NCBI RefSeq assembly: GCF_001816125.1
Contig: NZ_MDZA01000044.1
Span: 1-64,000 of the forward strand
Direction: 5' to 3'
DNA: 64,000 bases
DNA from: Hymenobacter coccineus
GTDB taxonomy: Bacteria > Bacteroidota > Bacteroidia > Cytophagales > Hymenobacteraceae
Below are positions 45,767 to 55,765 of the stretch, in pieces; the stretch's first letter is position 1, and each line of letters begins with the position of its first letter. The position numbers and the translations under genes are program-made. Under the pieces are notes generated by a model. It was given only the letters and a program-made list of their open reading frames with translations, made no database searches and was not told the DNA's origin.

Positions 45767-46261
45767 TTAACGCGAATAGTAAGACCGCCAAACACGGATG
45801 AGAGAACGGTCGGAATCCATCGTGCTGTCTCGGACGACTAATTGGTGCGCCGAGAGGGTAGTAATCGTAAGTTCGCTTGGATTTCCTATCACCTTGCCAA
45901 TTTCTTCTTGATGGATATACTTAAGGTCGGCCAAGTGAGAGTCACCAATTCGATAAACTAGGAGATTATTTCCTTGACGAGTGTAAGAGTGCTCTTCGTG
46001 TAAGCTACCGGAATAATTCCACCTAGTAGGCCCAATCGTGAGCAAAGCATTAGCAGGCAGGGGGGCCATAAATTTGTTACTGAATTCACGTCGGGAATTG
46101 TAGAAAGCTGCCCCAGTAGAATCGTAGCGCCAGCGCCCTATTAACGTTGTGCTGAGTGGTTCAACCACTTCGGTTGGGTGGGTCGAATGCTCACAACTTG
46201 CTAGCAGCAAGAAGAAAATTACCAGACTTGCAGGAAGGAGTTGAGCAAAAGAGTCTTTCAT
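45767..46261 (-). CDS. Hypothetical lipoprotein, possible lipocalin-like
   Basis: 164 residues, lipobox LLASCE. The mature part starts LIGRWRYDSTGAAFYNSRRE, the G-x-W opening seen in lipocalin-like lipoproteins, and then alternates short strands. Ends LIRVWRSYYSR. Less GC-rich than its neighbours, so possibly acquired. No operon partner. Function unknown. Confidence 0.65.
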   Translation of the reverse strand: MKDSFAQLLPASLVIFFLLLASCEHSTHPTEVVEPLSTTLIGRWRYDSTGAAFYNSRREFSNKFMAPLPANALLTIGPTRWNYSGSLHEEHSYTRQGNNLLVYRIGDSHLADLKYIHQEEIGKVIGNPSELTITTLSAHQLVVRDSTMDSDRSLIRVWRSYYSR

Positions 46262-46519
46262 GCAAGAAAGATAAATTCAATGTCATAAATAAATACTCGG
46301 CATCATACTTACTCAGCAAGTCGAAACTATACAGCTAACAGGTTCTTATTGGTGAGTTCCGTAACGTGAGAAGCCCCGGTCGCATCAGCAGCTGGGGCTT
46401 CTCCCGTTGCGGGGTGATGCTACCGTGGGGCCCCACGGGGTTTGGGCGGGGCACGGCGGGCGGCCGACCTTTGCCCGCGCTTGCGCCGCCGGGGTTGCGG
46501 CGGTTTGCCTTGTTCCGTT
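46262..46519. other. Intergenic region
   Basis: AT-rich next to the lipoprotein start (46262-46360), probably its promoter, and GC-rich with GGGGCCCC before the exporter gene. No gene seen. Confidence 0.4.
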
Positions 46520-47389
46520 ATGCCGCGTTCTGTTCGTTTTTCGCTGCCGGCTGTGCCCGCCGTGCTGCTGGCCATTGTGAGCGTGCAGGGCGGCGCGGCC
46601 ATTGCCAAGGGCTTGTTTCCGGTGCTGGGGGCGGCGGGCACCACCAGCTTGCGCATCGGCTTGTCGGCGCTGGTGCTGCTGGCGGTGGTGCGGCCCCGGC
46701 TAGGGCAGCTGGGGGCCCCGCAGTGGCGGGCCGTGGTGCCCTACGGCCTGGCGCTGGGGCCATGAACTTCCTATTTTACTGCGCGCTGGCGCGGGTGCCG
46801 CTCGGCCTGGCCGTGACGCTGGAGTTTGTGGGGCCCTGGGCTGGCGCTGGCCGGCTCGCGGCGCTGGCTCGACGGCGTGTGGGTGCTGCTGGCCGCCGCT
46901 GGCATTGCCCTCATTGCCCCGTGGCACGGCGCGGGCGTGGACCTGCTGGGGCTGGGCTTCGCGCTGGCCGCCGGCGGGTGCTGGGCCGTGTACATTGTGC
47001 TGGGCAAGCGCACGGCCGCCGTGCTGCCCGGGCCGGTGGCCGTGGCGGTCGGGATGCTGTTTGCCACGCTGCCGGTGCTGCCCTTCGGGGTGGCCAGCGG
47101 CAGCCTGCTGGGGCTCACGCCGCACCTGCTGCTGCTGGGCGGGCTGCTGGCGCTGTTTTCGAGCGTCCTGCCGTTCTCCCTGGAAATGCAGGCCCTCCGG
47201 TCGTTGCCCACCCGCACGTTCAGCATCCTGATGAGCCTGGAGCCGGTGGCGGCGGCTTTGTCGGGCTGGCTGCTGCTGGGCGAGCGGCTGACGGTGGGGC
47301 AGTGGCTGGCCGTGGGCTTTATTGTGGTGGCCAGCGCGGGCGCCACCCTCACCGCCCAGCACCCCCAGCCGGTGCTCACCAGCGAATAG
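46520..47389 (+). pseudogene. EamA/RhtA-type exporter, two one-base frameshifts
   Basis: About 290 codons in three frames, all matching a ten-helix EamA exporter. Part 1 from ATG 46520: VPAVLLAIVSVQGGAAIAKG ... YGLALG. Break 1 at about 46,758 (CTGGGGCCATGA); part 2 MNFLFYCALARVPLGLAVTL, EFVGP. Break 2 at about 46,832 (GTGGGGCCCTGG); part 3 LALAGSRRWLDGVWVLLAAA to TLTAQHPQPVLTSE. Both breaks are explained by one missing base at a GGGGCC tract. RhtA-like proteins export threonine, homoserine or other small molecules. Confidence 0.8.
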
Positions 47390-47990
47390 GCCAGGGCCCC
47401 ACGGGCCACGATTCGGTGCGGGTTGCCTGCGTAAATTATTTCGCGGCCCGCAGGCGTTGGCGGGACCTCGACGCCTGCGACTAAGCTTCTCCGCGTCATC
47501 CTGCTTACTTCGGGGCCGTACTACGGTTGTTATTTATGGTTACGGTCTTTTTATTGCGCACGCTATTGGGCCCAGTGGTGGGCGGCGGCTGTTACCCATG
47601 GTGCCCGACGGCTTCACCTTCCAGTTCGAGCGCCTAGTCGGTCGTTATCCAGGCCGTCCTCGTCACGGCCGTTATCTGGCGGGTCGTTCAAGTTAAATTG
47701 GCCGAAATCCAGCCGTTCATCTGCTTCTGATTTTAGCCGTAGTTGCTGAATAAGTTGCGCCGCCCGCCCAAATAATAACCGGCGCTGAATAACTGATTCC
47801 ACTGCCCGGGCCAGTTGGTAGTGGCAATATTAGCGCGGTACTTGCGCGCAGCTTTTGCAAAAGCTGCACATTTTTTATCCAGTTTCAACCAGTTGCGGTA
47901 ATTTACTCGTAGTAAAAATAAGTGTCGATTTAGTGCGCGTTTGCATTACTTTTGCCCCACAATAATTGCGTAATTTTATTTTTTGACAAC
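47390..47990. other. Intergenic region, no firm gene
   Basis: About 600 bp. A minus-strand frame 47614-47802 (ESVIQRRLLFGRAAQLIQQL, then RLKSEADERLDF) starts only from GTG and has no known relative I can name, so it is left uncalled. The end (47880-47990) is AT-rich and contains TACTTTTG (47946-47953), a likely -7 box for the next gene. Confidence 0.4.
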
Positions 47991-48272
47991 ATGGCTTTAA
48001 ATTTTGATGAATTTCAGAAAGTAGTTGAGTCTGCCCAGCAGGCCGACGCAGTGAAGGCGGACCTGAAACGCGCCCTGAAAAAAGTGACGAGCGCGCTGGA
48101 TGCGTTGCAAGGCGCCCTCGGCGATATGGAAAACGTGCTCGCCGACGATTACGTGGCCACCCCAAAAGAGCGCAAGCCGCGCCAGCTCCGGGCTCCTAAA
48201 GCCGAAAACGCAGGTGACGCTTCCAGCGTAACGGGCAAAAAGCCCGGCCGCCCCAAGAAGTCGGCAGAATAG
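47991..48272 (+). CDS. Small coiled-coil protein with AT-hook tail
   Basis: 93 residues from ATG 47991. Residues 1-55 are a predicted helix (FDEFQKVVESAQQADAVKAD, LKRALKKVTSALDALQGALG). The tail is basic, with KPRQLRAPKAE and GKKPGRPKKSAE; the GRPKK matches the AT-hook core (G-R-P). It suggests a small DNA-binding or nucleoid-associated protein. Strong promoter-like AT-rich leader and a good terminator imply high expression. Function unproven. Confidence 0.65.
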   Translation: MALNFDEFQKVVESAQQADAVKADLKRALKKVTSALDALQGALGDMENVLADDYVATPKERKPRQLRAPKAENAGDASSVTGKKPGRPKKSAE

Positions 48273-48285
48273 CATTACCGGATTC

Positions 48286-48332
48286 TAATAAAAATACCCC
48301 CGCTTCTAAATAAAGCGGGGGTATTTTTATTA
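48286..48332 (+). terminator. Terminator of the AT-hook protein
   Basis: Perfect 20-bp arms 48286-48305 and 48313-48332, GC core with T5 after it, 13 bp past the stop. Confidence 0.88.
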
Positions 48333-48815
48333 ACGGTACTCGGATTAGCAGGTGTGTCCCACCGCCTGAGCTAATTAATGGCAGAGCAATACAAGCCGAC
48401 CCATAAAATTGATAAAGGTTGGCCTTGCTGAAATATAAAATAATTGTGTGTGCTTCATACCTGCAAAACTTATATTGAGCCATCAATTCATTCTTTACTG
48501 CGGCTACTATCAGGCGCTATTGGCTTTTGGCCCGGTATGGCAGCCAATGCCTTTTAATAACAAAAGCCCAACCCTCAAAAAAGCCCCGGCTGCTAACGCG
48601 ACTGAGGCTTTTTGAGGATTGGGCCGGGGCCCGAAGGGCGCTTTGGCCAAGCGGCGCGGATGCGGCGCCGCGCCCTTTGTGCTGGCGAGCGTGCACAAGC
48701 CATAAAAACAGGGGCCCGCTGGTTGCTACCAGTGGGCCCCTGCCTTGAGAAAAAATGCTCGGACTAATTCCGGCTAGACGGGTGCCTTTTCAGGATCTGG
48801 CGCGGGGCTGGGGTA
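48333..48815. other. Intergenic region with hairpins
   Basis: About 480 bp. 48350-48500 is AT-rich with no gene. A stem (48566-48585 with 48606-48624) with A- and T-rich sides and another GGGGCCC-type stem near 48710-48742 lie before the end of the M61 peptidase gene and are probably its terminators. Confidence 0.45.
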
Positions 48816-50630
48816 CTACAGGTTTTTCAGCCAGGCGGCGCGGGCGGCCAGTTGGTCGGGGGTGGCGGCGGGGTCGGGGGCGAAGCGGTAGCGTTGGATG
48901 TCCTCGGCGGCGGTCAGCTTCACGCGTACGTCTTTGGCGGGGGCCCCGGCGCGGCGGGTGCTCAGGGCCAGGTCGGCGCCGGCGGGGCGGGCGCTGATTT
49001 TGTCGAGGGCGGCGGCGTAGTTGCGGCGGTCGATAACGGTGCCGTCCACGGCCGTGAGCTGGTCGCCGGCGGCTACTCCGGCGGCTTGCAGGGCCGGGCT
49101 CACTTGGCGGAAGTACACCTCGTCGCCGCGCACCTGATAGGCCACGGGGGCCCCCAGGGTGGCCAGTTGGCGGCCGGTGTGCAGCACAGCATCGTAACGG
49201 ATGCCGATGCGGCCGAAGTACTCCTTGAGCGGCAGCGGCTCGGTGCCCTGCACGTAGCGCTGGAAGAAGTCGCCGATTTCGGGGTAAGTGAGGGCCGTGA
49301 AGTCCTGAAAGAAATTCTGCTCGCTGATGGGGCGGTCGGGGCCGTACTTCTTGGCCAGCTGCAGCAGCACGTCGCGCAGGCCGCGGGTGCCGTGGCTCAG
49401 CTCCAGCAGGCGCAGGTCGAGGGCGCTGGCCGTCAGGGCCCCACGCTGGTAAATGTTGCCGTACTGGCGCTGCCCTTCGTCGGAGAACGAGTTGAGGCCC
49501 AGCTTGCTAAGCGAGTACGTGGTGTCGGAGCGGGTGCGGTCAAAGCGCTCCTCGTTGTGGAGCACGTCCAGGTAGTCGTTGAGCGGCACCAGGCCCCCGC
49601 GCAGCTGCATCATGTGCGAGGCCCACTCCGTTACGCCCTCGTAAAGCCACAAGTGCTGCGAGCCGGTGGGGTTCACGAAGTTGAAGTGCTCGATGATTTC
49701 GGAGTGGATGTTGAGCGGCGTCACGATGTGGAAAAACTCGTGTGCGGCGATGTCCACCACGTTCTGCGCAAATTCCGGCGTCAGGGCCCCTTCGCGGATG
49801 ATGTATTCCGAGCTGTAGGAGTGCTCCCAGGCCCCGGCGCTTTTGTCGCTGAACAGATACAGGAACGCGTAGCGCTTCACCGGCAAGTCGCCCCCCAGGA
49901 AGACCTGCGCGGCGCCCAGCATCTTCTGCATGTCGGCCAGCAGCGGCGTGGCCTGCACCAAGCCGGTGGCCGAGTAGCAGTACAGGGCCACGTCGGCGTT
50001 GCCAACCTTGGTCTTAGCATTCGTGAGGTTGCCGAGCAGGATGGGCGAGTCCACGGCTTGGTCGTAGCTTTTGGCGTGGAAGTAGCCGTCGCCGTCGGGC
50101 ACGAGCACGGTGCCCACCGTCCAGGCGGCGGGGTGGTTCAGCTTAAGGCGCAGGGGCTTGGCCTGCCAGCCCTGCGGGTAGCCGAGCACCGTTTGGCCGT
50201 TCACGAGGGCGTGGTCGGGCTCGAGCGACGAGCCGCACATGCGGTAGATGTTGTGCTCGGGCACGGGCGTGGCCCAGGTTTCGGCGATGGTGTAGCGGAT
50301 TTCGCGGGTTTTGGTGGGCTGGGCCAGCTCCCACTGGTTGGGGCCGATTTGCTTGCTGCCCAGCGGCTTGCCCTTGGCGTCGAAGGCCTCGAACTGGCGC
50401 ACGTAGCGGCCCATGTCCATCACTTGGTAGGTGCCGGGCGCAGTGGCGGCAAACTGGTACACGGCCTGCTCCTTGCCGAGCTTGGGCGTTTCGAGCCGCA
50501 CCTGGAACTGGTGGGGCCCCGCGGCGGGGTCCATGCTCACGGTGTAGGTCAGCTCTTTGGGGGCCGGGGCGGCCATGGCGGGGGCCGCCGCCAGCAGTAG
50601 CGCGGCAAGGCCGAAAAAGGAGGTTTTCAA
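48816..50630 (-). CDS. M61 family aminopeptidase with PDZ domain
   Basis: 604 residues with a signal peptide (LAALLLAAAPAMAAPAPK). Zinc site HEFFH in DIAAHEFFHIVTPLNIHSEI and the third ligand Glu in LYEGVTEWASHMM. A PDZ domain follows from about residue 500 (VYFRQVSPALQAAGVAAGDQ, LTAVDGTVIDRRN). Known members are glycyl aminopeptidases. Full length for Bacteroidota. Periplasmic or secreted. Confidence 0.92.
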   Translation of the reverse strand: MKTSFFGLAALLLAAAPAMAAPAPKELTYTVSMDPAAGPHQFQVRLETPKLGKEQAVYQFAATAPGTYQVMDMGRYVRQFEAFDAKGKPLGSKQIGPNQWELAQPTKTREIRYTIAETWATPVPEHNIYRMCGSSLEPDHALVNGQTVLGYPQGWQAKPLRLKLNHPAAWTVGTVLVPDGDGYFHAKSYDQAVDSPILLGNLTNAKTKVGNADVALYCYSATGLVQATPLLADMQKMLGAAQVFLGGDLPVKRYAFLYLFSDKSAGAWEHSYSSEYIIREGALTPEFAQNVVDIAAHEFFHIVTPLNIHSEIIEHFNFVNPTGSQHLWLYEGVTEWASHMMQLRGGLVPLNDYLDVLHNEERFDRTRSDTTYSLSKLGLNSFSDEGQRQYGNIYQRGALTASALDLRLLELSHGTRGLRDVLLQLAKKYGPDRPISEQNFFQDFTALTYPEIGDFFQRYVQGTEPLPLKEYFGRIGIRYDAVLHTGRQLATLGAPVAYQVRGDEVYFRQVSPALQAAGVAAGDQLTAVDGTVIDRRNYAAALDKISARPAGADLALSTRRAGAPAKDVRVKLTAAEDIQRYRFAPDPAATPDQLAARAAWLKNL

Positions 50631-50727
50631 AGAAAAAACGGGAATGAATGGGAAAATGCAGGTACAAAGAACGGCAGGGGCGGCGCAGGTTGCCGCGGGC
50701 TGCGTAAGCAGGCCAGGGGCCCCCGAT

Positions 50728-50886
50728 CCGGGCTGCCGGCTTTTCGCCGGCTGCCCGGTAATCGTTGCTGCTCCCCGCGGTAATTGCCGGGCGGGGACGC
50801 GCCACGGTTTGGTTGCGATTCAGCAATTTTCAACGATTCAACGATTCAACGATTACCGGGCAGCCGGCGAAAAGCCGGCAGCCCGG
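50728..50886. mobile_element. Palindromic element with 40-bp perfect inverted repeats (copy 1)
   Basis: Arms 50728-50767 and 50847-50886 are exact complements over 40 bases. Each arm holds its own palindrome, GCCGGCTTTTCGCCGGC, like REP sequences in a BIME pair. Between them are 79 bp including three copies of CAACGATT. It lies between the divergent M61 and GH43 genes. A second, diverged copy lies at 59090-59200. Confidence 0.75.
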
Positions 50887-50929
50887 CCCCACTACCCGCC
50901 CTTCACTTCCCACTCCTCGCTTCCCAAAA

Positions 50930-51910
50930 ATGTACACTAATCCTATCCTCGACGACAACTTTCCCGACCCCACCGTGATTGGGGCCCCCGACGGCTGGTA
51001 CTACGCCTATGGCACCCAAACCCGGCTGGCCGATGGGCAGATTGTGAACATCCAGGTGGCCCGCTCGCGCGACCTGGTGGCCTGGGAGCACCTCGGCGAC
51101 GCCCTGCCGCAGAAGCCCACTTGGGCCGCCGGCACCCAGAAATTTTGGGCCCCCCACGTGAGCCACGCCGCCGGCCGCTACTACCTGTACTACTCGGCCC
51201 GGCCCGACGATGCACCCGACGGGGCCCTGGCGCTGGCCGTAGCCGTGGCCGGTAATCCCGCCGGCCCGTTCGTGGACGCCGGCCAGCCGCTGCGCCGGGG
51301 CCCCGGCTTCACCTGCATCGACCCGATGGCCTACGACGACCCCGCCACCAACCAGCGCCTGCTGTACTGGGGCTCAGGCTTCGGGCCCCTGTGGGTGCAG
51401 GCGCTGGCCGAAGACCGGGTGAGCTTCGCGCCGGATAGTGAGCCGCAAGCACTGATCTGGCCCAGCGGCCCGGCCGATGATGCCGCCAACTACCACCGGC
51501 TCATCGAGGGCAGCTGGGTGCACCGGCACGACGGCTGGTACTACCTGTTTTTTTCGGGCGATAATTGCTGCGGGCCCCACGCGCACTACGCCGTGCTGGT
51601 GGCCCGCAGCCACGCCGCCCTGGGGCCCTACGAGGTGCAGCAAGCGCCCGTGGTGGCGGCCAACGCGCACTGGCTGGCGCCGGGCCACAACTGCGTGGTG
51701 ACCGATGCCGCCGGGCACGACTGGCTGGCCTACCACGCCATCGACCCGGCCCAACCCACCTTCGCCGCCATCGACGATTCGGAAGGCTACGCCCGCCGCG
51801 TCCTGCTGCTCGACCGCCTCGAATATGGCCCCGACGGCTGGCCGCGCGTGGCCGGTGGGGGCCCCTCGTGGCAGCCGCAACCCGCGCCCGCCGGGCCCCT
51901 CGTACCTTAG
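50930..51910 (+). CDS. Glycoside hydrolase family 43 protein
   Basis: 326 residues, a five-bladed beta-propeller. The three catalytic acids of GH43 are visible: Asp in DDNFPDPTVIGAPDGWYYAY, Asp in CIDPMAYDD, and Glu in HRLIEGSWVHRHDGWYYLFF. It removes arabinose or xylose side chains from plant polysaccharides. No signal peptide from ATG 50930, so either cytosolic or with a missed leader. Fits the uronate genes nearby as a plant-polymer function. Confidence 0.88.
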   Translation: MYTNPILDDNFPDPTVIGAPDGWYYAYGTQTRLADGQIVNIQVARSRDLVAWEHLGDALPQKPTWAAGTQKFWAPHVSHAAGRYYLYYSARPDDAPDGALALAVAVAGNPAGPFVDAGQPLRRGPGFTCIDPMAYDDPATNQRLLYWGSGFGPLWVQALAEDRVSFAPDSEPQALIWPSGPADDAANYHRLIEGSWVHRHDGWYYLFFSGDNCCGPHAHYAVLVARSHAALGPYEVQQAPVVAANAHWLAPGHNCVVTDAAGHDWLAYHAIDPAQPTFAAIDDSEGYARRVLLLDRLEYGPDGWPRVAGGGPSWQPQPAPAGPLVP

Positions 51911-51936
51911 GCTTTCCCACCCCCGCGCCGTTATTT

Positions 51937-54084
51937 ATGCCGCTTTCTATTACGAATGCCTGCCGCCAGGCGGCGTTGCTGGCGCTGGCCGCCGGGGCTC
52001 TCGCCGGGCCCGCCGCCGCCCAGGACCCGGGGGGACCCGCCGCCCCCAAAGTTGCTGAGGTTGCCTGCGGGCTGTGCGCTCGGCGCCCGCCGCCCGGGCC
52101 GCCGGGGCCCCGCTCATCTTGGAGGCCCAGGTGCTGACCGCGCAAAGCTTCTGGGACGGCGGCCACCGGCACCTATTCACCCGGCACCGGCTGCGGGTGT
52201 TCAGCCTATTAAAGGGCAGCGTGGCCGATACCGCCGGCCTGGTGGTGGTGACCGAAGGCGGCCAGCTGGGGCTTGATCAGCAAGTGCTTACCAACACGCT
52301 GCGCCTGGCGCCGGGCCAGCAGGGCGTGCTGTTTTTAACGCCTGCTCCGTGGCCCGGGCTAGACTTGGCGGGGCCTACCTACGCGGCCTACGGCAGCACC
52401 CAAGGCTTCGTGGCCTACGATTTGGCCCACGCCACCGCCGCCGACCCGGTGCGCGCCTACCCAGCCATCGACGCCGCTTTCTACCAGTCCCTCGACCCGC
52501 AGGGGGCCCGTGTGCGCCACACCTTGCAGCCCAACCCCGCCCTGGCCGCTGCCCAACGGCACCAGCTGGCCGCGGCCAAGGGCACGGCGGTGGCCACCAT
52601 TTCGGGCATTCAGCCGGCGCAGCTCACGGCCGGCACCGGGGCGGTGCTCACCATCCGGGGCAGCGGGTTTGGCGAGGCGCGGGGCGCGGGCTTCGTGGAG
52701 TTTGCCAATGCCGACGACGGCGGGCGCACCTTCGAGCAGCCGTTGGCCGCCGACTACCTGGCCTGGGCCGATGGCGTTATCCAAGTGCGGGTGCCGTCGA
52801 CGGGGGTGGGCGGACACCCGGCCGGCTCGGGGCTGGTGCGCGTCACGCCCGACGGGGGTACGGTGGGGGCCAGCCCCCAGTTGCTCACGGTGGTGTACGC
52901 CCTTAGCAACGTGAAGAGCACCGACGCCGTGCCCACCGTGCAGCGCCCCAACCATGTGGCCACCAACGGCCTGGGCGGCCTGACGTTCCGCCTCGCCCCC
53001 AACTTTGGCGACAACGCCGCCGCCGGCGCGGCCTGGCAGCGGGCCCTGGCCAACTGGCGCTGCCAAACCGGCATGAACTGGGCTCTGGGCGACGCCGCCC
53101 CGTCCAACGACATCGCCAGCGACGGCCGTAGCACCGTGGCCTTCGACCTGGCCAGCGCCGCGCTGCCGGCCGGCGTGCTGGGCCGCACCACCAGCTACTA
53201 CCAGGGCTGTTTTGCGGCCGACCGCTCGGTGGTGTTCTACGTGGGCGAGGTGGACATGCAGTTCAGCACCGCGGCAGCGTTTCAGTTTGGGCCGGCGCTG
53301 GCGGTGGGCTTGGCCATTGATTTTGAGACGGTAGCGGTGCACGAGTTGGGCCACGCCCAGCAGCTCAGCCACCTCATCCGGCCGGGGGCCATCATGCACT
53401 ACGCCGTGGCCCGGGGCCAAAACTCGCGCCGCCTGGCCCCCGAAAGCGACGTGGCCGGCGGCCGCCAGGTGCTGCGCACCCGCAGCTTCCGCACCGCGGC
53501 TGCGGCGGGCCGGCGCTGCTGCCGGCCCCGCTCACGGCCCTCAGCGCCGCCGTGGAAACCGGCGGGGCCCCGTGCTGCGCTGGACCACCCAGGCCGAGTG
53601 CTTCCTCGCCGGCTTCGTGGTGGAGCGCAGCGCCGGCCTCGACACCGCCGCGGCCACCGCCGGCTGGCAGCCCGTGGCCACCGTGGCGCTGGGGGCCCCC
53701 GGCGGCATTTATCAGGTAACCGACGCCCGGCCCGCCACCCGCCTCGTGTACTACCGCCTGGCCCTGCTGCGCCCCGACGGCACCCGCGACTACGCCGCGC
53801 CCCTGCCCGTGGCCCCCGACGCCGCCCCGGTAGCCGACCTGTTCCCGAACCCCGTCACCGGCACCCAGCTCAGCCTCCAGTACCCGGCCGCGGCCAACGT
53901 TACGGCCCTCACTTACAGCATCTACGACGAGTTGGGCCGCCGCTACCGGCTAGCCGCCGCCGCCGTGCAGCCCGGCCTCAACGTGCTGACGTTTGACGTG
54001 GGGGCCCTGCCGCGGGGCTTCTACATTTTCCGCTGGCAGGATGGGCAGGGCAACAACCAAAGCCGCAAATTCCTGCGGCTGTAA
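51937..54084 (+). pseudogene. Secreted metzincin-like protease with IPT and T9SS domains, three frameshifts
   Basis: About 715 codons. Signal peptide in the first frame (ALLALAAGALAGPAAAQ); a frame break at 52,060-52,120; long middle part from APLILEAQVLTAQSFWDGGH with an IPT/TIG domain (ISGIQPAQLTAGTGAVLTIR, then GSGFGEA) and a zinc site AVHELGHAQQLSHLIRPGAI plus MHYAV as Met-turn. The usual Gly of HExxHxxGxxH is Gln here. Further breaks at about 53,490 and at 53,560-53,571 (GGGGCCCC). The last part has LFPNPVTGTQLSLQY ... GFYIFRWQDGQGNNQSRKFL, a type IX sorting domain. Each break is one missing base. Confidence 0.75.
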
Positions 54085-54097
54085 GGCCACCGGGGCC

Positions 54098-55699
54098 CTA
54101 CGGCACGCGCTGCAAGTCCAGGTCCTGGAAGTCGTAGCTGAAGTCAGTTTGCTCGGAAACGGGCTTCATTTTCAGGCCCGTGGCCTTGCCCTGCTCGTCC
54201 AGCGTGAAGGTGGCAAAAGCATCGGCGTGGAAGCTTTGGTCGCGCCAGCGCACCACGTAGGTATTGCCGCGGTAGGGCAGCAGCTGGCCCACCAGGCGCG
54301 GCGAGCGGGCGGCCCGCAGCCACAGCTGGGGCCCCTGGGCGGCGAGGGTCACGTCGCCAAACCAGGCGTCGTGGTAGCGGCCGAGGTACGGCTTGTAGTC
54401 CGGGCGCTTGGGGGTGGCTTTTTGGGCCAGGGCCACCTGCTTCATGGCGGTGGCCAGGTCGCGGTCGTAGCCGCCGCCGTAGCCTTTCATGCGCTCAACC
54501 ATTTCCGCCACCGGGTCGTGGGCGGGCAGGCCCAGGTATTGGTCCTCAATGAAATTATTGACGGCCAGGAAAGCGGCCCCGCTTTCCTGGTTGGTGAGCA
54601 CGATGATGCCCAGGTGCTGCTCGGGCACCAGCACCACCTGCGTCACCATGCCGGGCAGGCCGCCGGTGTGCGACACTTCCTTGTAGCCGCGCGCGTCGCG
54701 CAGAAACCAGCCCAATCCGTAGGCCCCGAAGTGCGTGTTGTAGGGCGAAGGCCGCGGGCCGACGTGCAGAATGGTTTGGGGTGACCACAGCTCGTACTGG
54801 GTGGCGGGCTTCAGCAGCGGGGCTGGGGCCCCCGGGCCGCCCAGCAGCATCAGGGCCCACTTGCTCAGGTCGTTCACGCTGCTGTAGATGCCGCCCGCCG
54901 CGCCGGTCACCAGGCCCTGGTCGCGCTGAATGACCCGCACCTGGCCGTCCACTTCGGCGTGGGCGTCGATGACGTTGGTGGCGTCGGGCAGGCGCGAAAA
55001 GCCGGCCGCGCTGCGGCTCATGCCCAGCGGCTTCAGCAGGCGCGCTTCCACAAAAGCGGCCCACGGCTGGCCGCTGATGCGCGCCACTACTTCGCCCGCC
55101 ACCAGGTACAAGTTGTTGTCGTAGTCGAACTTGGTGCGGAACGACGACACCGGCTTGAAGTAGCGCAGGTTGTGGATGATGTCCTTGGTGGTGAAGTCGG
55201 TCGAGTCCGGGAAGAACATCAAATCGCCGGCGCCCAGGCCCAAGCCGCTGCGGTGGCACAGCAGGTCGCGCACCGTGAACTCGGCCGTCGCGTAGGGGTC
55301 GTACAGCTTGAATTCGGGCACGTAGTCCGTCACCTTATCGTCCCAATGCAGCTTGCCCTCGTCCACGAGCAAACCCAGGGCCGCCGTGGTAAACGCCTTG
55401 GTATTGGAGGCAATGCCGAAGAGCGTGTTGGCGTCCACCGGCGCTTTGGTGGCGAGGGAGCGCACGCCGTAGCCCTTGGCCAGCACCACTTGCCCGTCCT
55501 TCACCACGGCCACCGCCATGCCCGGCACCTTGAAGGCTTGCAAGGCGTGCGCCACCACGGCGTCCACCGCCGCCACATCCAGCGTCAGGGCTGGGGCGGG
55601 CGCCGCCGCGGGGAACGGGGCAGGCGCGGGGGCCTGGGCCGCGGCCGAAAAGGATGTGCACAGGGCCAGGGCCCAACGGAGCATACCGGGTCGGTTCAT
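54098..55699 (-). CDS. Serine hydrolase, beta-lactamase/class C family
   Basis: 533 residues, signal peptide ending AAAQA. Catalytic S-x-x-K in GIASNTKAFTTAALGLLVDE, Y-x-N in KFDYDNNLYLVAGEVVARIS, H-T-G in EVSHTGGLPGMVTQV. The last 130 residues form a DUF3471-like beta domain (YKPYLGRYHDAWFGDVTLAA). Such enzymes are esterases or D-peptidases more often than true beta-lactamases. It is transcribed toward the protease end. Confidence 0.9.
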   Translation of the reverse strand: MNRPGMLRWALALCTSFSAAAQAPAPAPFPAAAPAPALTLDVAAVDAVVAHALQAFKVPGMAVAVVKDGQVVLAKGYGVRSLATKAPVDANTLFGIASNTKAFTTAALGLLVDEGKLHWDDKVTDYVPEFKLYDPYATAEFTVRDLLCHRSGLGLGAGDLMFFPDSTDFTTKDIIHNLRYFKPVSSFRTKFDYDNNLYLVAGEVVARISGQPWAAFVEARLLKPLGMSRSAAGFSRLPDATNVIDAHAEVDGQVRVIQRDQGLVTGAAGGIYSSVNDLSKWALMLLGGPGAPAPLLKPATQYELWSPQTILHVGPRPSPYNTHFGAYGLGWFLRDARGYKEVSHTGGLPGMVTQVVLVPEQHLGIIVLTNQESGAAFLAVNNFIEDQYLGLPAHDPVAEMVERMKGYGGGYDRDLATAMKQVALAQKATPKRPDYKPYLGRYHDAWFGDVTLAAQGPQLWLRAARSPRLVGQLLPYRGNTYVVRWRDQSFHADAFATFTLDEQGKATGLKMKPVSEQTDFSYDFQDLDLQRVP

Positions 55700-55765
55700 A
55701 GCGGGAGCGTGGGAGTGAGGCGTTAGCCGTCAAGCGACTAGCGCTCCCAAGGTAGGGCCCCGGCG

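Noticed and set aside
47614..47802. 62-codon minus-strand frame (ESVIQRRLLFGRAAQLIQQL)
   Set aside because: Looks faintly protein-like but needs a GTG start, has no family match I can name and no promoter or partner.
48196..48486. 96-codon minus-strand frame over the AT-hook gene end
   Set aside because: It crosses a strong terminator hairpin and overlaps a better-supported gene.
48852..50600. 582-codon plus-strand frame opposite the M61 peptidase
   Set aside because: Biased composition (Gly, Val, His, Ala) and no recognisable motif; the opposite strand carries the zinc site.
50830..50856. CRISPR-like tandem CAACGATT repeats
   Set aside because: Three 8-bp direct repeats without spacers inside the palindromic element; no CRISPR array or cas gene in the window.
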